In this document: positions 7,653 through 15,822 of the stretch, piece after piece
Numbering within the stretch: position 1 is the stretch's first letter
How the letters are laid out: every line of letters starts with the position of its first letter
NCBI GenBank assembly: GCA_022782405.1
Contig: JALFNK010000001.1
Location: 1 to 64,000, forward strand
Source: Alistipes sp.
Lineage (GTDB): Bacteria > Bacteroidota > Bacteroidia > Bacteroidales > Rikenellaceae
Direction: 5' to 3'
DNA length: 64,000 bases
Notes under the pieces: generated by a model
Seen by the model: the letters and a program-made list of their open reading frames with translations, nothing else
What the model was told of the DNA's origin: nothing
The model's database searches: none
Made by a program: the position numbers and the translations under genes

Positions 7653-10235
7653 ATGAAAAAACACCTGTTTATAGCCGCTACACTGCTTCTGCTTTGTGGA
7701 TGTGGGCGAGACGAGGCGGATACGGTGCCGCAGCCTGGGCCGCAAGCCGTAACCGTCTCGCTGGCGGTCCGGCCCGAGAGTATGACCTCCGTAACCCGAA
7801 CCACGGACGAGGAGACGATCCGCGACGTGAACCTCTATCTTTACAACGCTAACGGCGAGATCGTCCTGCACCGTTACCAGACCTCTTCGACGCTGCGCTT
7901 CGAGTGCGTGCCGGGAAACTATATGCTGCGCATCGTTGCCAATCTGGGACGCGACTTGGGCAATAACCCGGTATGGTCGGATGTCGCAATCGTTCATGCC
8001 GACGAATACGAGGCACTGCCGATGACGTGGGAAGGCGACGTGACGATTCCGGCCGCCGGAGGTACGCTCCCAGCGGTCGAGGTGCAGCGTGCCGTGGCGA
8101 AGGTTTCCTATAACATTGCCGTCAAGCCTGCGGACATCGAACTGCTGTCGCTCCGTCTTCGCTCCGTGCCGCGCACGGCATCGGTGTTCGACGCTGCCGC
8201 GGTACCCTCGGACAACCCCGGCGACTACACGGAGTGTCCCGAGGCGGAGCTCTCCGGGCGGCAGGCATCGGGTGACTGCTATCTGTTGCCGAACATGCAA
8301 GGCAAGGTGTCCTCCATCACGGACCAGCGGCAGAAGAACCGCGACAACGCCCCCGAGAACGCTTCGTACCTGCTGATCCGTGCAACCCGGGGTGCGAAGA
8401 TGCTGGCCTACTACATCTATTTAGGTGAAAACAACACCTCGGATTTCAACGTCCGGGCCAACGTACATTACCGGCTCGACATCTCGATTCTGGGCGACAG
8501 CGAGGTGGATACCCGCGTCAGCAGCTATGCCGTCGACGTGCATGACACCTACGGGGAAAACACGGTCGGCGGATACTGCACCTACAATCCGTCGCAGATG
8601 CTCGCCGTGGAGATCGACGGAAATCCTGCACCCCTGACGCTTCGGGGACATATTACCGTTGCGAGGGGCGATGCCGGAGCGTTCTTCCTGAACGGCTCTC
8701 CCGTAGGCAATGGCTGCGACCTTACGCTCACGGAACAGCCCGGTCCCAATGTCTTCGGCGTGAACTACGCTCCGGAAGTCTATACGGCCGCGAACTCACA
8801 GGTAGTCTATACCGTCACGGTCGGGGACGATGCGGGATTTGCGCAGTCGTTCGACATCGGACACCGCTTCGCCAACCGCCTTCGGGTCATCGTAGGGACT
8901 GCTGCCAACGGCAAAGGATCGGTGACGGTTTCCGGAGCGTTGTACGATGCCGAAACCTCTTCCCTGACACACGACCGGACCGTTCTGTGCCACGAGAAGG
9001 GCTGCACGCTGACGGCCCTGCCCGATGCCGGCTACCGCTTCGACGGATGGTATTCGGCGGCCGATTACAAGACACGGCTTTCGACCTCGGAAACGTATCC
9101 GTACACTCCGGAATCGAACGAGGCGGCGCTTTATCCGAGATTCGTGTCGAATGCCGTTCCGCTCGATACGAACGGCACGGCCAACTGCTACATCGCAACG
9201 TCGCTCAACACCGCGTATTCTTTCGATGCTACGGTAATGGGCAACGGCCGCACGACGACGAACCTCCGCCCGCAGCCTCTGCGGGGTGCGGAAGCACGGG
9301 TGCTTTGGGAAACGGGAACCGTGCGCGGCGCCGTCATAAAGGATACCGAATACAAGTCGGGGCGCATCGTCTTCACGACCGGCACGGAGCGCGGCAATGC
9401 CGTCATCGGGCTGTTCGATGCTTCGGGAAACTGCGTCTGGTCGTGGCATATCTGGTCCGTGGATTACGCCCCCGCGGCATCGGCCCAGACCTACAAATCC
9501 GGGGCCGTCTTCATGGACCGCAACCTCGGAGCTCTGACGACAGACTACACGAAACCCGAATCCCGCGGTCTTTATTACCAGTGGGGACGCAAGGACCCGA
9601 TGATCTATCCGTCCCTGTTCCGGTCCAATCAGTGGAACGAACCCATCCGTGCGGATGCAGTCTATGCCGCGGGGTTCGAATATGCGGAAAGCTATCCCCG
9701 CGATGTCGCTTCGCCCTACGACATTATGACCGTCGAATGGGCCGTCGCACACCCGACGACCTACATGGACGGCGCCTTCTTCGAGGATTGGGAGGAGTGG
9801 ACATCGGTATCGGACTGGCTCCATGCGCGCAATTCGAATCTTTGGGGTAACCGGACGACCGGAAAAACGATTGTCATGGCGACGGATAAATCTATCTACG
9901 ACCCCTGTCCTCCGGGATGGCGTGTCCCGGATCTGGAAGATTTCAGGGACCTGCGCTTCGCAGCGGCAGAGATGCCCTATTGCGTGACGGTTTACTGCAA
10001 CGGAACGCAGACGGCTACATATCCGCTCGGAGGGTTTCTGAATGTCACCCGCTACGAACGTAACGGCGAAAACGCCTGTCTCTATACCGCCTCTCCCTAT
10101 ACATGGAACGGCTCTTCGCTGAACTACTTCGGGCTGGAGAGCGCTTCGATCAGTATTACCGGAACTTATCAAGAGGTCAACTCGATGTCTTACTACCGTT
10201 ATGCCGCGCTGCCCGTAAGGTGCGTCCGGGAATAA
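7653..10235 (+). CDS. Large fimbrial tip/anchor-like lipoprotein (DUF4906-like, InlB-type repeat), copy 2
   Basis: 860 residues with lipobox LLC-G-C17. The layout copies the preceding gene: fimbrial N-terminal domain (ETIRDVNLYLYNANGE, VPGNYMLRIVANLG), LGENNTSDFNVRAN block, one InlB B-repeat-like unit (GTAANGKGSVTVSG, GCTLTALPDAGYRFDGWY, about 415-490) and the C-terminal module (GTANCYIATSLN, CVWSWHIWS, GAVFMDRNLGAL, YYQWGRKDPM, SIYDPCPPGWRVPD, LPVRCVRE). Copy 1 has a second repeat unit of about 90 residues that is missing here, and copy 2 has a longer loop after YYQWGRKDP. The two probably arose by tandem duplication and then diverged, which would let one operon display two adhesin specificities; that last point is inference. 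DUF3575 follows within 20 nt. Confidence 0.7.
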   Translation: MKKHLFIAATLLLLCGCGRDEADTVPQPGPQAVTVSLAVRPESMTSVTRTTDEETIRDVNLYLYNANGEIVLHRYQTSSTLRFECVPGNYMLRIVANLGRDLGNNPVWSDVAIVHADEYEALPMTWEGDVTIPAAGGTLPAVEVQRAVAKVSYNIAVKPADIELLSLRLRSVPRTASVFDAAAVPSDNPGDYTECPEAELSGRQASGDCYLLPNMQGKVSSITDQRQKNRDNAPENASYLLIRATRGAKMLAYYIYLGENNTSDFNVRANVHYRLDISILGDSEVDTRVSSYAVDVHDTYGENTVGGYCTYNPSQMLAVEIDGNPAPLTLRGHITVARGDAGAFFLNGSPVGNGCDLTLTEQPGPNVFGVNYAPEVYTAANSQVVYTVTVGDDAGFAQSFDIGHRFANRLRVIVGTAANGKGSVTVSGALYDAETSSLTHDRTVLCHEKGCTLTALPDAGYRFDGWYSAADYKTRLSTSETYPYTPESNEAALYPRFVSNAVPLDTNGTANCYIATSLNTAYSFDATVMGNGRTTTNLRPQPLRGAEARVLWETGTVRGAVIKDTEYKSGRIVFTTGTERGNAVIGLFDASGNCVWSWHIWSVDYAPAASAQTYKSGAVFMDRNLGALTTDYTKPESRGLYYQWGRKDPMIYPSLFRSNQWNEPIRADAVYAAGFEYAESYPRDVASPYDIMTVEWAVAHPTTYMDGAFFEDWEEWTSVSDWLHARNSNLWGNRTTGKTIVMATDKSIYDPCPPGWRVPDLEDFRDLRFAAAEMPYCVTVYCNGTQTATYPLGGFLNVTRYERNGENACLYTASPYTWNGSSLNYFGLESASISITGTYQEVNSMSYYRYAALPVRCVRE

Positions 10236-10254
10236 CGACTTACTATTTGTGAAA

Positions 10255-10809
10255 ATGAAAAAGCAACGAATCATCTTATTTCTGCTGCTGCTCGCGGCGC
10301 TGTGGGGCGTACCCCGCAGCGCCGGGGCGCAGATCTTCGCCGTGAGGGCCGATGCCCTCGCAGCTCTTACCGGCACGCTCCACCTCGGAGGGGAAGTCTC
10401 GGTCGCGGATAAATGGTCGGTCGAAGCATCGGGCTACTGGAATCCGATAAAGACATCCGATATTTCGATGAACTTCCACGCCGTGCAAATAGGCAGCCGC
10501 TACTGGCTCTACGAATCCTTCGTGGGGCATTTCGTCGGCGGACAGCTCTCCTATGTGGGTTACGATCTGGGCAGCCGCACGCGCCGTTACGACGGCCGGG
10601 CATACGGCATAGGCTTCAGCTACGGCTATGCATGGATGCTCTCGAAGCGCTGGTTCGTGATCCTTGAGGCCGGCATAGGATTGTACCGCACCCGCGACAC
10701 GCGCCGCGATCCTACGGTCGGAGACTGGGACGACGAGTATATCTACCATTACCGACGCTGGACCCTTGCGCCGTCGCGGTTGGAGGTGTCGTTCTCTTAT
10801 CTCTTTTAG
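10255..10809 (+). CDS. DUF3575 outer-membrane protein of the fimbrial operon
   Basis: A 184-residue protein with a cleavable signal peptide (hydrophobic LFLLLLAALWGVP, cleavage near SAGAQ-IF). The rest alternates short amphipathic strands and ends EVSFSYLF, a terminal Phe as in outer-membrane barrels. Motifs RADALAALTGTLHLGGEV, HFVGGQLSYVGYDLG and YGIGFSYGYAWMLSKRWFVILEAGIGLY match DUF3575, a small barrel regularly encoded beside DUF3868 and fimbrillin genes in Bacteroidales. A GTG at 10249 is in frame, but the ATG at 10255 is the more likely start. The stop is 2 nt before the next start codon, so translation is probably coupled. A role as outer-membrane assembly platform for the pilus is inferred from gene neighbourhood. 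Confidence 0.75.
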   Translation: MKKQRIILFLLLLAALWGVPRSAGAQIFAVRADALAALTGTLHLGGEVSVADKWSVEASGYWNPIKTSDISMNFHAVQIGSRYWLYESFVGHFVGGQLSYVGYDLGSRTRRYDGRAYGIGFSYGYAWMLSKRWFVILEAGIGLYRTRDTRRDPTVGDWDDEYIYHYRRWTLAPSRLEVSFSYLF

Positions 10810-10811
10810 CC

Positions 10812-12467
10812 ATGAATCCGCATAAGATAAGTACATGTGCCGCGGTGACGCTGTGTCTATGGACGATGTTCGGCTGCTCGGTGACAGGAAATTTACAGCG
10901 CCGGCAGGCGACGGCACATCTCTCGCAGCTCACCCGCGCCGAGCGGCAGGAGCGGCAGGCGGACGCCCGTCCGCAGATCGTGAAGTTGCAGCGCGACAGC
11001 AACACCTTTTTTCTCGCGCCGGTCGATACCCTCACGGACGGCGAGCGTGTGATGTCGCTCCGGATCGAACAGGTGACGGTCGTGGCCAAAGTGCGGTCTG
11101 TTCCGGAGCGCAACGGGCGTGTGAAACTCGACTTTATCGTGACGCTTCCCAAAGAGCTGTTGGGCCGCAGCCGCAGCGTGGTGGTGACCCCCGTACTGCA
11201 TAAGCCCGACGGGCGGATGGCACTCGAAGACCTCGTAATCCGCGGCGGGCGTTTCTCGCTGCTGCAGGAGCGCGACTACTGGCAGTACGCGACTTATGTC
11301 GAGCGTTTCCGCCCCGACACCGTAGGGCGTGAGGCGGCCTTCAACCGTTTCGTGAAGTTCCCTTACCCCGAGGACACCCGGCTGGATTCCGTCGTCGAAC
11401 GGCGCGGCATGATAAGCTACTACTATTCCGAAGAGATCCCGACGGACGAAACCTCGAAGCGCATGGCGATCACTCTGCAGGGACGGGTCGAAGGAATCGA
11501 CGAGAGCTCCTACCGAATGCCGGCATCCGATACGCTCACCTACCTTGTCTCCTCGATGCTCTCTTTTGTCGATACCATGCCGCGGTATCGCATCAAGGTA
11601 ATCGACAAGTATGTGACCGTTTCCGACCGTAACTACATTCAGTTCCATGTAGGACGCACGCAGGTTGTAGATACGCTGGGCGACAACCGGCAGCAGTTGG
11701 ACAAGATTACCGGCCTGATGCGGCAGATCGTCGAGCAGGAGGAGTTCTGGGTCGATACTATCACGCTCACGGCGGCTTCGTCGCCGGAGGGCGGCTATGC
11801 TTTCAACGACCGCCTGTCGCAGGGGCGTGCGCAAGCTCTGAAACAGTACCTTGTAAAACGCTACGGCCGCCGGATCGACACGCTGCTGACCGTCAAATGG
11901 ATCGCCGAGGACTGGCCGGAGCTGACGCAGCGCATCCGCACGGACAAAAGCATTGAAAACCGCGAGGCGATTCTGGAGCTAATTGCATCAGAAAAGAATC
12001 CCGACCGCAGGGAACAAGTCGTTCGAAGGCGGTTCCCGAAAGACTATGCCTACATCCGCTCGGCAATCTATCCGCAGCTGCGGGCTGTGAACTTCCGCTA
12101 TAGCCTGCGCCGCAAAGGGATGGTCAAGGATACGATCCATACTACTGAACTCGATACGGCCTATGCCCGCGGGGTGGAGTTGTTGCAGAAACGCAAATAC
12201 GCACGGGCGCTATATATTCTCAACGACTACAACGACCGCAACACGGTCGTGGCACATCTGTCGCTGGACCACAACGAGCGGGCATTGGAGTTGCTCGCTA
12301 CAATGCCGAAGGATGCTATAACGGAGTATCTGAAGGCCATTGCCTGCTCCCGGTTGGGCTGCAAGGCCGAGGGCCGGAAGCATTTCCTCGAAGCCTGCAG
12401 ATTGGACGAGCGCATGGAATATCGGGGAAACCTCGATCCGGAGATTGCCGAACTTTTGAAGAGGTAG
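10812..12467 (+). CDS. DUF3868-like / OmpA-like outer-membrane lipoprotein of the fimbrial operon
   Basis: 551 residues with lipobox MFG-C22. Residues about 75-150 (VKLDFIVTLPKELLGRSRSVVVTPVLHKPDG...ALEDLVIRGGR) match the DUF3868 pattern, a domain usually next to fimbrillins. Residues about 270-360 (SDRNYIQFHVGRTQVVDTLGDNRQQLDKITG, TITLTAASSPEGGYAFNDRLSQGRAQALKQYL) are an OmpA-like peptidoglycan-binding domain. The remainder (about 430-551) is helical with TPR-like features (AYARGVELLQKRKYARALYIL, ALELLATMPKDAI). The protein would sit in the outer membrane and grip the cell wall, anchoring the fimbrial platform. It is longer than the typical ~400-470-residue relatives because of the C-terminal helical repeat. 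The next gene begins 2 nt after its stop. Confidence 0.7.
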   Translation: MNPHKISTCAAVTLCLWTMFGCSVTGNLQRRQATAHLSQLTRAERQERQADARPQIVKLQRDSNTFFLAPVDTLTDGERVMSLRIEQVTVVAKVRSVPERNGRVKLDFIVTLPKELLGRSRSVVVTPVLHKPDGRMALEDLVIRGGRFSLLQERDYWQYATYVERFRPDTVGREAAFNRFVKFPYPEDTRLDSVVERRGMISYYYSEEIPTDETSKRMAITLQGRVEGIDESSYRMPASDTLTYLVSSMLSFVDTMPRYRIKVIDKYVTVSDRNYIQFHVGRTQVVDTLGDNRQQLDKITGLMRQIVEQEEFWVDTITLTAASSPEGGYAFNDRLSQGRAQALKQYLVKRYGRRIDTLLTVKWIAEDWPELTQRIRTDKSIENREAILELIASEKNPDRREQVVRRRFPKDYAYIRSAIYPQLRAVNFRYSLRRKGMVKDTIHTTELDTAYARGVELLQKRKYARALYILNDYNDRNTVVAHLSLDHNERALELLATMPKDAITEYLKAIACSRLGCKAEGRKHFLEACRLDERMEYRGNLDPEIAELLKR

Positions 12468-12469
12468 AG

Positions 12470-13273
12470 ATGGGACTGTCCGACTTTTATAGCCCGGAGT
12501 CGTTGTTCTCGCAGAGCAACGGAGACCTGCCTGCGGCTTATCGCAATACGATCGTTTGCGGGGACTGCTGCGATGTGCTCCGGCTGATTCCCGACAACTG
12601 CGTGGATATGATCGTTACCTCGCCGCCGTACAATTTCGGGCTGGAATACGATCGCTGCTGCGATACGCTGTCATGGCAGCGATATTTCACCGGGCTGAAA
12701 GCCGTACTGAACGAATGTATCCGCGTGCTGAAATGGAGCGGACGCTTGGCGCTCAACATCCAGCCGTTATTTTCCGGACAGCTCCCGACGCATCACATCC
12801 TCTCGCATTACCTGCTTTCGGAAGGGATGATCTGGAAGGTCGAGATACTCTGGGACAAGCGCAATTACAACTGCCGCTATTGCACATGGGGAAGCTGGCG
12901 GAGCCCGTCGAGTCCCTATCTGAAATACACATGGGAATTCGTAGAGGTGTTCTGCAAGGGAACGCTCCGAAAACCCGGCAAGCGGACAGAGGCGGATATA
13001 TCGGCCGAAGAGTTCAAAAGCTGGACCTCGGCACATTGGAAGATTCCGCCCGAGCACCGGATGAAACGCTTCGGGCATCCTGCGATGTTTCCCGAGGAGC
13101 TGGTCGAGCGGCTCCTGAAGCTCTTCTCCTACCGGGGAGACATCGTCCTCGATCCGTTCAACGGTGCAGGAACGACGACCTTCGTGGCACGGCAACTCGG
13201 CAGAACCTATTTGGGTATAGAACTCTCCGAGGAATATTGCAAAACGGCGACGCAGCGACTTGCAATGATTTAA
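12470..13273 (+). CDS. Orphan DNA methyltransferase, beta class (N4-cytosine or N6-adenine)
   Basis: 267 residues with the motif order of beta-class amino-methyltransferases: catalytic motif IV first (TSPPYNF, residues 50-56), a variable target-recognition region in the middle, then the S-adenosylmethionine-binding motif I (DPFNGAGTT, 228-236) and motif II-like GIELSEEY. SPPY with Ser in first place is usual in N4-cytosine enzymes but also occurs in N6-adenine ones, so the modified base is uncertain. No restriction endonuclease lies nearby, which suggests an orphan enzyme protecting the ICE from host restriction or acting epigenetically. It follows the DUF3868/OmpA gene by 2 nt although functionally unrelated to fimbriae. 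Confidence 0.8.
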   Translation: MGLSDFYSPESLFSQSNGDLPAAYRNTIVCGDCCDVLRLIPDNCVDMIVTSPPYNFGLEYDRCCDTLSWQRYFTGLKAVLNECIRVLKWSGRLALNIQPLFSGQLPTHHILSHYLLSEGMIWKVEILWDKRNYNCRYCTWGSWRSPSSPYLKYTWEFVEVFCKGTLRKPGKRTEADISAEEFKSWTSAHWKIPPEHRMKRFGHPAMFPEELVERLLKLFSYRGDIVLDPFNGAGTTTFVARQLGRTYLGIELSEEYCKTATQRLAMI

Positions 13274-13298
13274 TAATTATCATCTAAATTGAAGCATA

Positions 13299-13481
13299 AT
13301 GAAAAAACAGCAAATCAGATACGCGATCCTGTATTGCACCCTTGCCTTGATCTGGGGCATACTTATAGCCTCGCTTTTCATGGGATGCAACGTCTACGAA
13401 ACAGAAACCGTGGAGATTATCCGATGCCCGGTAATCGAAGCCGACACCATCGAAATACCGGATTGGATGCCAGGCGAATGA
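13299..13481 (+). CDS. Small predicted lipoprotein or membrane peptide (60 aa)
   Basis: Sixty residues: a basic start (MKKQQIR), one long hydrophobic stretch (about 9-29) ending SLFMG-C30, which fits a lipobox, and a short acidic tail with Thr/Glu (ETETVEIIRCPVIEADTIEI). It follows the methyltransferase by 25 nt and precedes a terminator, so it is the last gene of the long plus-strand cargo operon. I do not recognise the family. Similar tiny lipoproteins can act as surface-exclusion or entry-exclusion factors on conjugative elements, but nothing in the sequence shows that here. Confidence 0.55.
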   Translation: MKKQQIRYAILYCTLALIWGILIASLFMGCNVYETETVEIIRCPVIEADTIEIPDWMPGE

Positions 13482-13489
13482 CACGAAAT

Positions 13490-13520
13490 AAGCGGCGGCA
13501 ATTCAAAATTGCTGCCGCTT
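13490..13520. terminator. Bidirectional terminator between the cargo operon and abiH
   Basis: AAGCGGCGGCAATT (13490-13503) pairs with AATTGCTGCCGCTT (13507-13520) around a 3-nt loop, with one G-T type mismatch. It lies between the convergent 60-aa gene and the AbiH-like gene. T-rich sequence follows on the plus strand (GGTTTATGG) only weakly. Confidence 0.65.
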
Positions 13521-13523
13521 GGT

Positions 13524-14822
13524 TTATGGCTGTCCATTGACCGGTGTGAGGGGTTGACAATAAGACTTGTTCACGACCCGGTCACGCATCAGGCGCATGT
13601 CGTTGAAGTTGCGCGAGATATTTTGGATAAGTTCGATATAGTTGTCGCTGCCATCGTCCTTCTGATAGTAGAAAGGTTTGATCGAAACGCAATTTTTGTG
13701 CTCGAACAGTGTATTGAGCAGCGTGCGGTCCGAATTGCCGCAGGAGTGTCCCATGATGTATATTTGATACGGTGCAGAGTCGATAAACTGAAGTAACCGA
13801 CGGTAATTGTCCGTTTCCAGATAACGGATAGATTTGATATTCTTCAGATAGCTGTTATCGTTCAAATTCGAAATCATCTTATAATCTTCATCCATTTCAT
13901 CTCCATAACCGAAAATAATGGGATTCTTATCGTTATCCAACTCTCCGTGAATGTGGTTTATCTTGAAATCAGAGCTTTTCGAAATATATAAGTCCGCAGT
14001 TTTTGTATAATTGAAATTCAGGAACAGAACCTCGGACGGCAGGAGAAAATAATCGTGAATTTCTGCCGCTCCGTTATATATCCGTTCAATGTGTTTGGAA
14101 ACATCATAAGATTTAATATGTTGTTGAATGTCATAAGGATCTAATTGCCTGTTATAGCAGAATTTATAAAATAAACTTTTACATTCGGGACTTTCGGCAT
14201 TTTGGGCTTTCCCCCAGCGCTCTGTCAAGAACTCATCAAAAGCAGTTCGCCCGTCAACCGATATATCTTTAGCTTTGAACGGTGCGTAGATTGCCTTGCG
14301 AATATCTTCATTTATTAGTTCCGGAATAATTCGGGTCTTTTGTATTTCAGACAGATAGACAACCAATTTGGACTTCACTATATCAAGTTCCTCATCCAAT
14401 CCTTGAGGGCTTTCGTAAAGTTCGGTATCTTTCCTGACGATTCGTTTTAACAACTGATAGTATTCATTCTCGATATCGACCCAGTTCTTTGTTTCAACAG
14501 CCTTGTTAATGACTTCAAAGAATGGCGTTCTCGTAATTGAAAAATTTTCGGTATCAGTCTTTATCGCTTCGATAATCTCCTTGACCGGAAGAGGCTTGAA
14601 AGGGCCATGCTCTCCATGGCATTGGCTAATTAGATCGCACCAAACCCACCCCTTGTTGCGACATGAAAATGTCACTAATTTATCGAAACAGGTACTGGAA
14701 TTACAAGATTTTAAGATCTGTGGCCATTGCGTCCAATAATTTTCAATAAACTCTTTGTAGCTCGTCGGCAGTCCGTGTGCCAGGTCGAAGCCGTTACCGA
14801 TTAATATGATTCGATTCATCAT
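13524..14822 (-). CDS. abiH: AbiH family protein (predicted phage abortive-infection factor)
   Basis: 432 residues from the preferred start. The N terminus IILIGNGFDLAHGLPTSYKEFIENYW is the signature of the AbiH family, first described as a lactococcal abortive-infection protein. Further family-like segments are VLFLNFNYTKTADLY, INHIHGELDNDKNPIIFGYGDEMD and QIYIMGHSCGNSDRTLLNTLF, a layout resembling Sir2-like/NAD-binding proteins. No signal peptide. The ATG pair at 14822/14819 was chosen over a far-upstream ATG (14948) because the promoter TTG-N20-TATCTTTG lies between them and homology starts there. Codons are clearly AT-richer than in all neighbouring genes, pointing to separate acquisition. 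It stands alone between a terminator and a hairpin, transcribed against the flanking genes: a defence cargo of the ICE. Confidence 0.8.
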   Translation of the reverse strand: MMNRIILIGNGFDLAHGLPTSYKEFIENYWTQWPQILKSCNSSTCFDKLVTFSCRNKGWVWCDLISQCHGEHGPFKPLPVKEIIEAIKTDTENFSITRTPFFEVINKAVETKNWVDIENEYYQLLKRIVRKDTELYESPQGLDEELDIVKSKLVVYLSEIQKTRIIPELINEDIRKAIYAPFKAKDISVDGRTAFDEFLTERWGKAQNAESPECKSLFYKFCYNRQLDPYDIQQHIKSYDVSKHIERIYNGAAEIHDYFLLPSEVLFLNFNYTKTADLYISKSSDFKINHIHGELDNDKNPIIFGYGDEMDEDYKMISNLNDNSYLKNIKSIRYLETDNYRRLLQFIDSAPYQIYIMGHSCGNSDRTLLNTLFEHKNCVSIKPFYYQKDDGSDNYIELIQNISRNFNDMRLMRDRVVNKSYCQPLTPVNGQP

Positions 14823-14850
14823 ATGCTTGTCATTTAGGTGTAGTCCATAA

Positions 14851-14881
14851 CAAAGATAACTATTTATCCAGCTGTGGACAA
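14851..14881 (-). promoter_or_regulatory. Promoter of the AbiH gene
   Basis: On the minus strand TTG (14881-14879), a 20-nt spacer and TATCTTTG (14858-14851), a full Bacteroidetes promoter. The start codon follows 28 nt downstream. This promoter fixes the choice of start codon. Confidence 0.7.
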
Positions 14882-14904
14882 GGAGCGTAAATGACTTTTT
14901 CTTC

Positions 14905-15005
14905 CGCCCTTCCGTCCAGCAAGATAGCCGCTGCGGACGACACGCCAAGGTCTTTGCCTTGTCTTTGTCACTCGCAGCGGCTATTCGTCTCTTGCTGGCC
15001 GGGCG
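14905..15005. repeat. Large imperfect hairpin upstream of the DUF2958 gene
   Basis: CCAGCAAG+ATAGCCGCTGCG (14916-14935) pairs with CGCAGCGGCTAT (14973-14984) and CTTGCTGG (14991-14998), with a single 6-nt bulge (TCGTCT) on one side. The outer bases CGCCC (14905-14909) and GGGCG (15001-15005) extend the stem. The 37-nt apical loop holds a smaller hairpin (AAGG-TCTTTG-CCTT) and a repeated TCTTTG. It lies between two divergent genes, so it is not a simple terminator. It may be a structured RNA leader of DUF2958, an ICE recombination or replication site, or a folded single-strand signal; I cannot tell which. Confidence 0.6.
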
Positions 15006-15032
15006 TTCCGGGCAGTCTAAATAATGTTATCT

Positions 15033-15350
15033 ATGAACTTGCTCACAAAACAGATCATCTCGAAATTTGAGAGTCATCCCGTCGGCTCGCAGGATGGGAA
15101 AGGATTGGATGCCGAAGTCCTCGTCAAGTATTTCAACCCCTGCGGCTCGGGCACATGGCTCATCACCGAAGCCGAACGCGAAGGCGACGACTGGCGTCTG
15201 TTCGGTTATTGTCACATCCACGAATGGGAGTGGGGCTATCTGATGCTCTCCGAGCTGGCATCCCTTCGTCTGCCGTTCAGACTTACCATCGAACGCGACA
15301 TTTACACGGCCAAGAAATACGTCCGGGATTTTCTGCCCCAGGATGAATGA
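15033..15350 (+). CDS. DUF2958 domain protein
   Basis: 105 residues starting MNLLTKQI, as DUF2958 proteins usually do (MKLLT..I); an ATG three codons upstream (15024) is also possible. Conserved features are DAEVLVKYFNP, GTWLITEAER, WRLFGYCHIHEWEWGYLMLSEL and the ending PFRLTIERDIYT, equivalent to the L.IERDLYF motif. DUF2958 is a small cytoplasmic family very common on plasmids and ICEs, of unknown function, often near antirestriction or replication genes. The gene follows the large hairpin, which would form in its 5' leader if transcription starts upstream of it. The next gene is 70 nt downstream on the same strand. Confidence 0.8.
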   Translation: MNLLTKQIISKFESHPVGSQDGKGLDAEVLVKYFNPCGSGTWLITEAEREGDDWRLFGYCHIHEWEWGYLMLSELASLRLPFRLTIERDIYTAKKYVRDFLPQDE

Positions 15351-15420
15351 CGGCAAAGTCCTCGGATTTTTACCCGGCCCTTGCCGATAACAGAATCGTT
15401 ACAAAATAGACTATTAAAAT

Positions 15421-15807
15421 ATGGCCACATTCGAAGAAAAAGCCGAACGGCTGAAGAAAGAGTTGGAAGAGGCTGCAAACGGCAGTCAACGTCGAAATCT
15501 GTCCCGCGAATACGAACTTACCTTGCGCCTGCTGCGCATCATCCGGGGAGAAGTATTTACGCTCGACGACATCAATGAATGCCGTCTGGAGATCATGCGG
15601 GAATATCCGGAATACGGGCGGCCGATAACGGCCGAATCAGGAATCCTGCTGGCTGCAGAGGCCATCCGAAAGTCATTCGGACGCAAATACTATCTGCCGC
15701 TTTACAAATATCCGATCAGGATCGATTTCGGAACGCCGAACGGACGAATATGCGTCGTGCATCCCAGCAACTTTATCGAATACGACAAGAACGGGCAGGA
15801 GGAATGA
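15421..15807 (+). CDS. Hypothetical protein of the ICE (128 aa)
   Basis: 128 residues, soluble, no signal peptide. The N terminus is a charged helix (MATFEEKAERLKKELEEAANGSQRRNLSREYELTLRLLRIIRG) followed by a mixed region with VFTLDDINECRLEIM and, near the end, RIDFGTPNGRICVVHPSNFIEY. I do not recognise the family. It sits between DUF2958 and the convergent HTH genes, 70 nt after DUF2958, and shares no obvious promoter of its own. Ordinary codon use and a plausible protein composition support it being real. Confidence 0.6.
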   Translation: MATFEEKAERLKKELEEAANGSQRRNLSREYELTLRLLRIIRGEVFTLDDINECRLEIMREYPEYGRPITAESGILLAAEAIRKSFGRKYYLPLYKYPIRIDFGTPNGRICVVHPSNFIEYDKNGQEE

Positions 15808-15822
15808 CCTCCCGCCCGTTCA

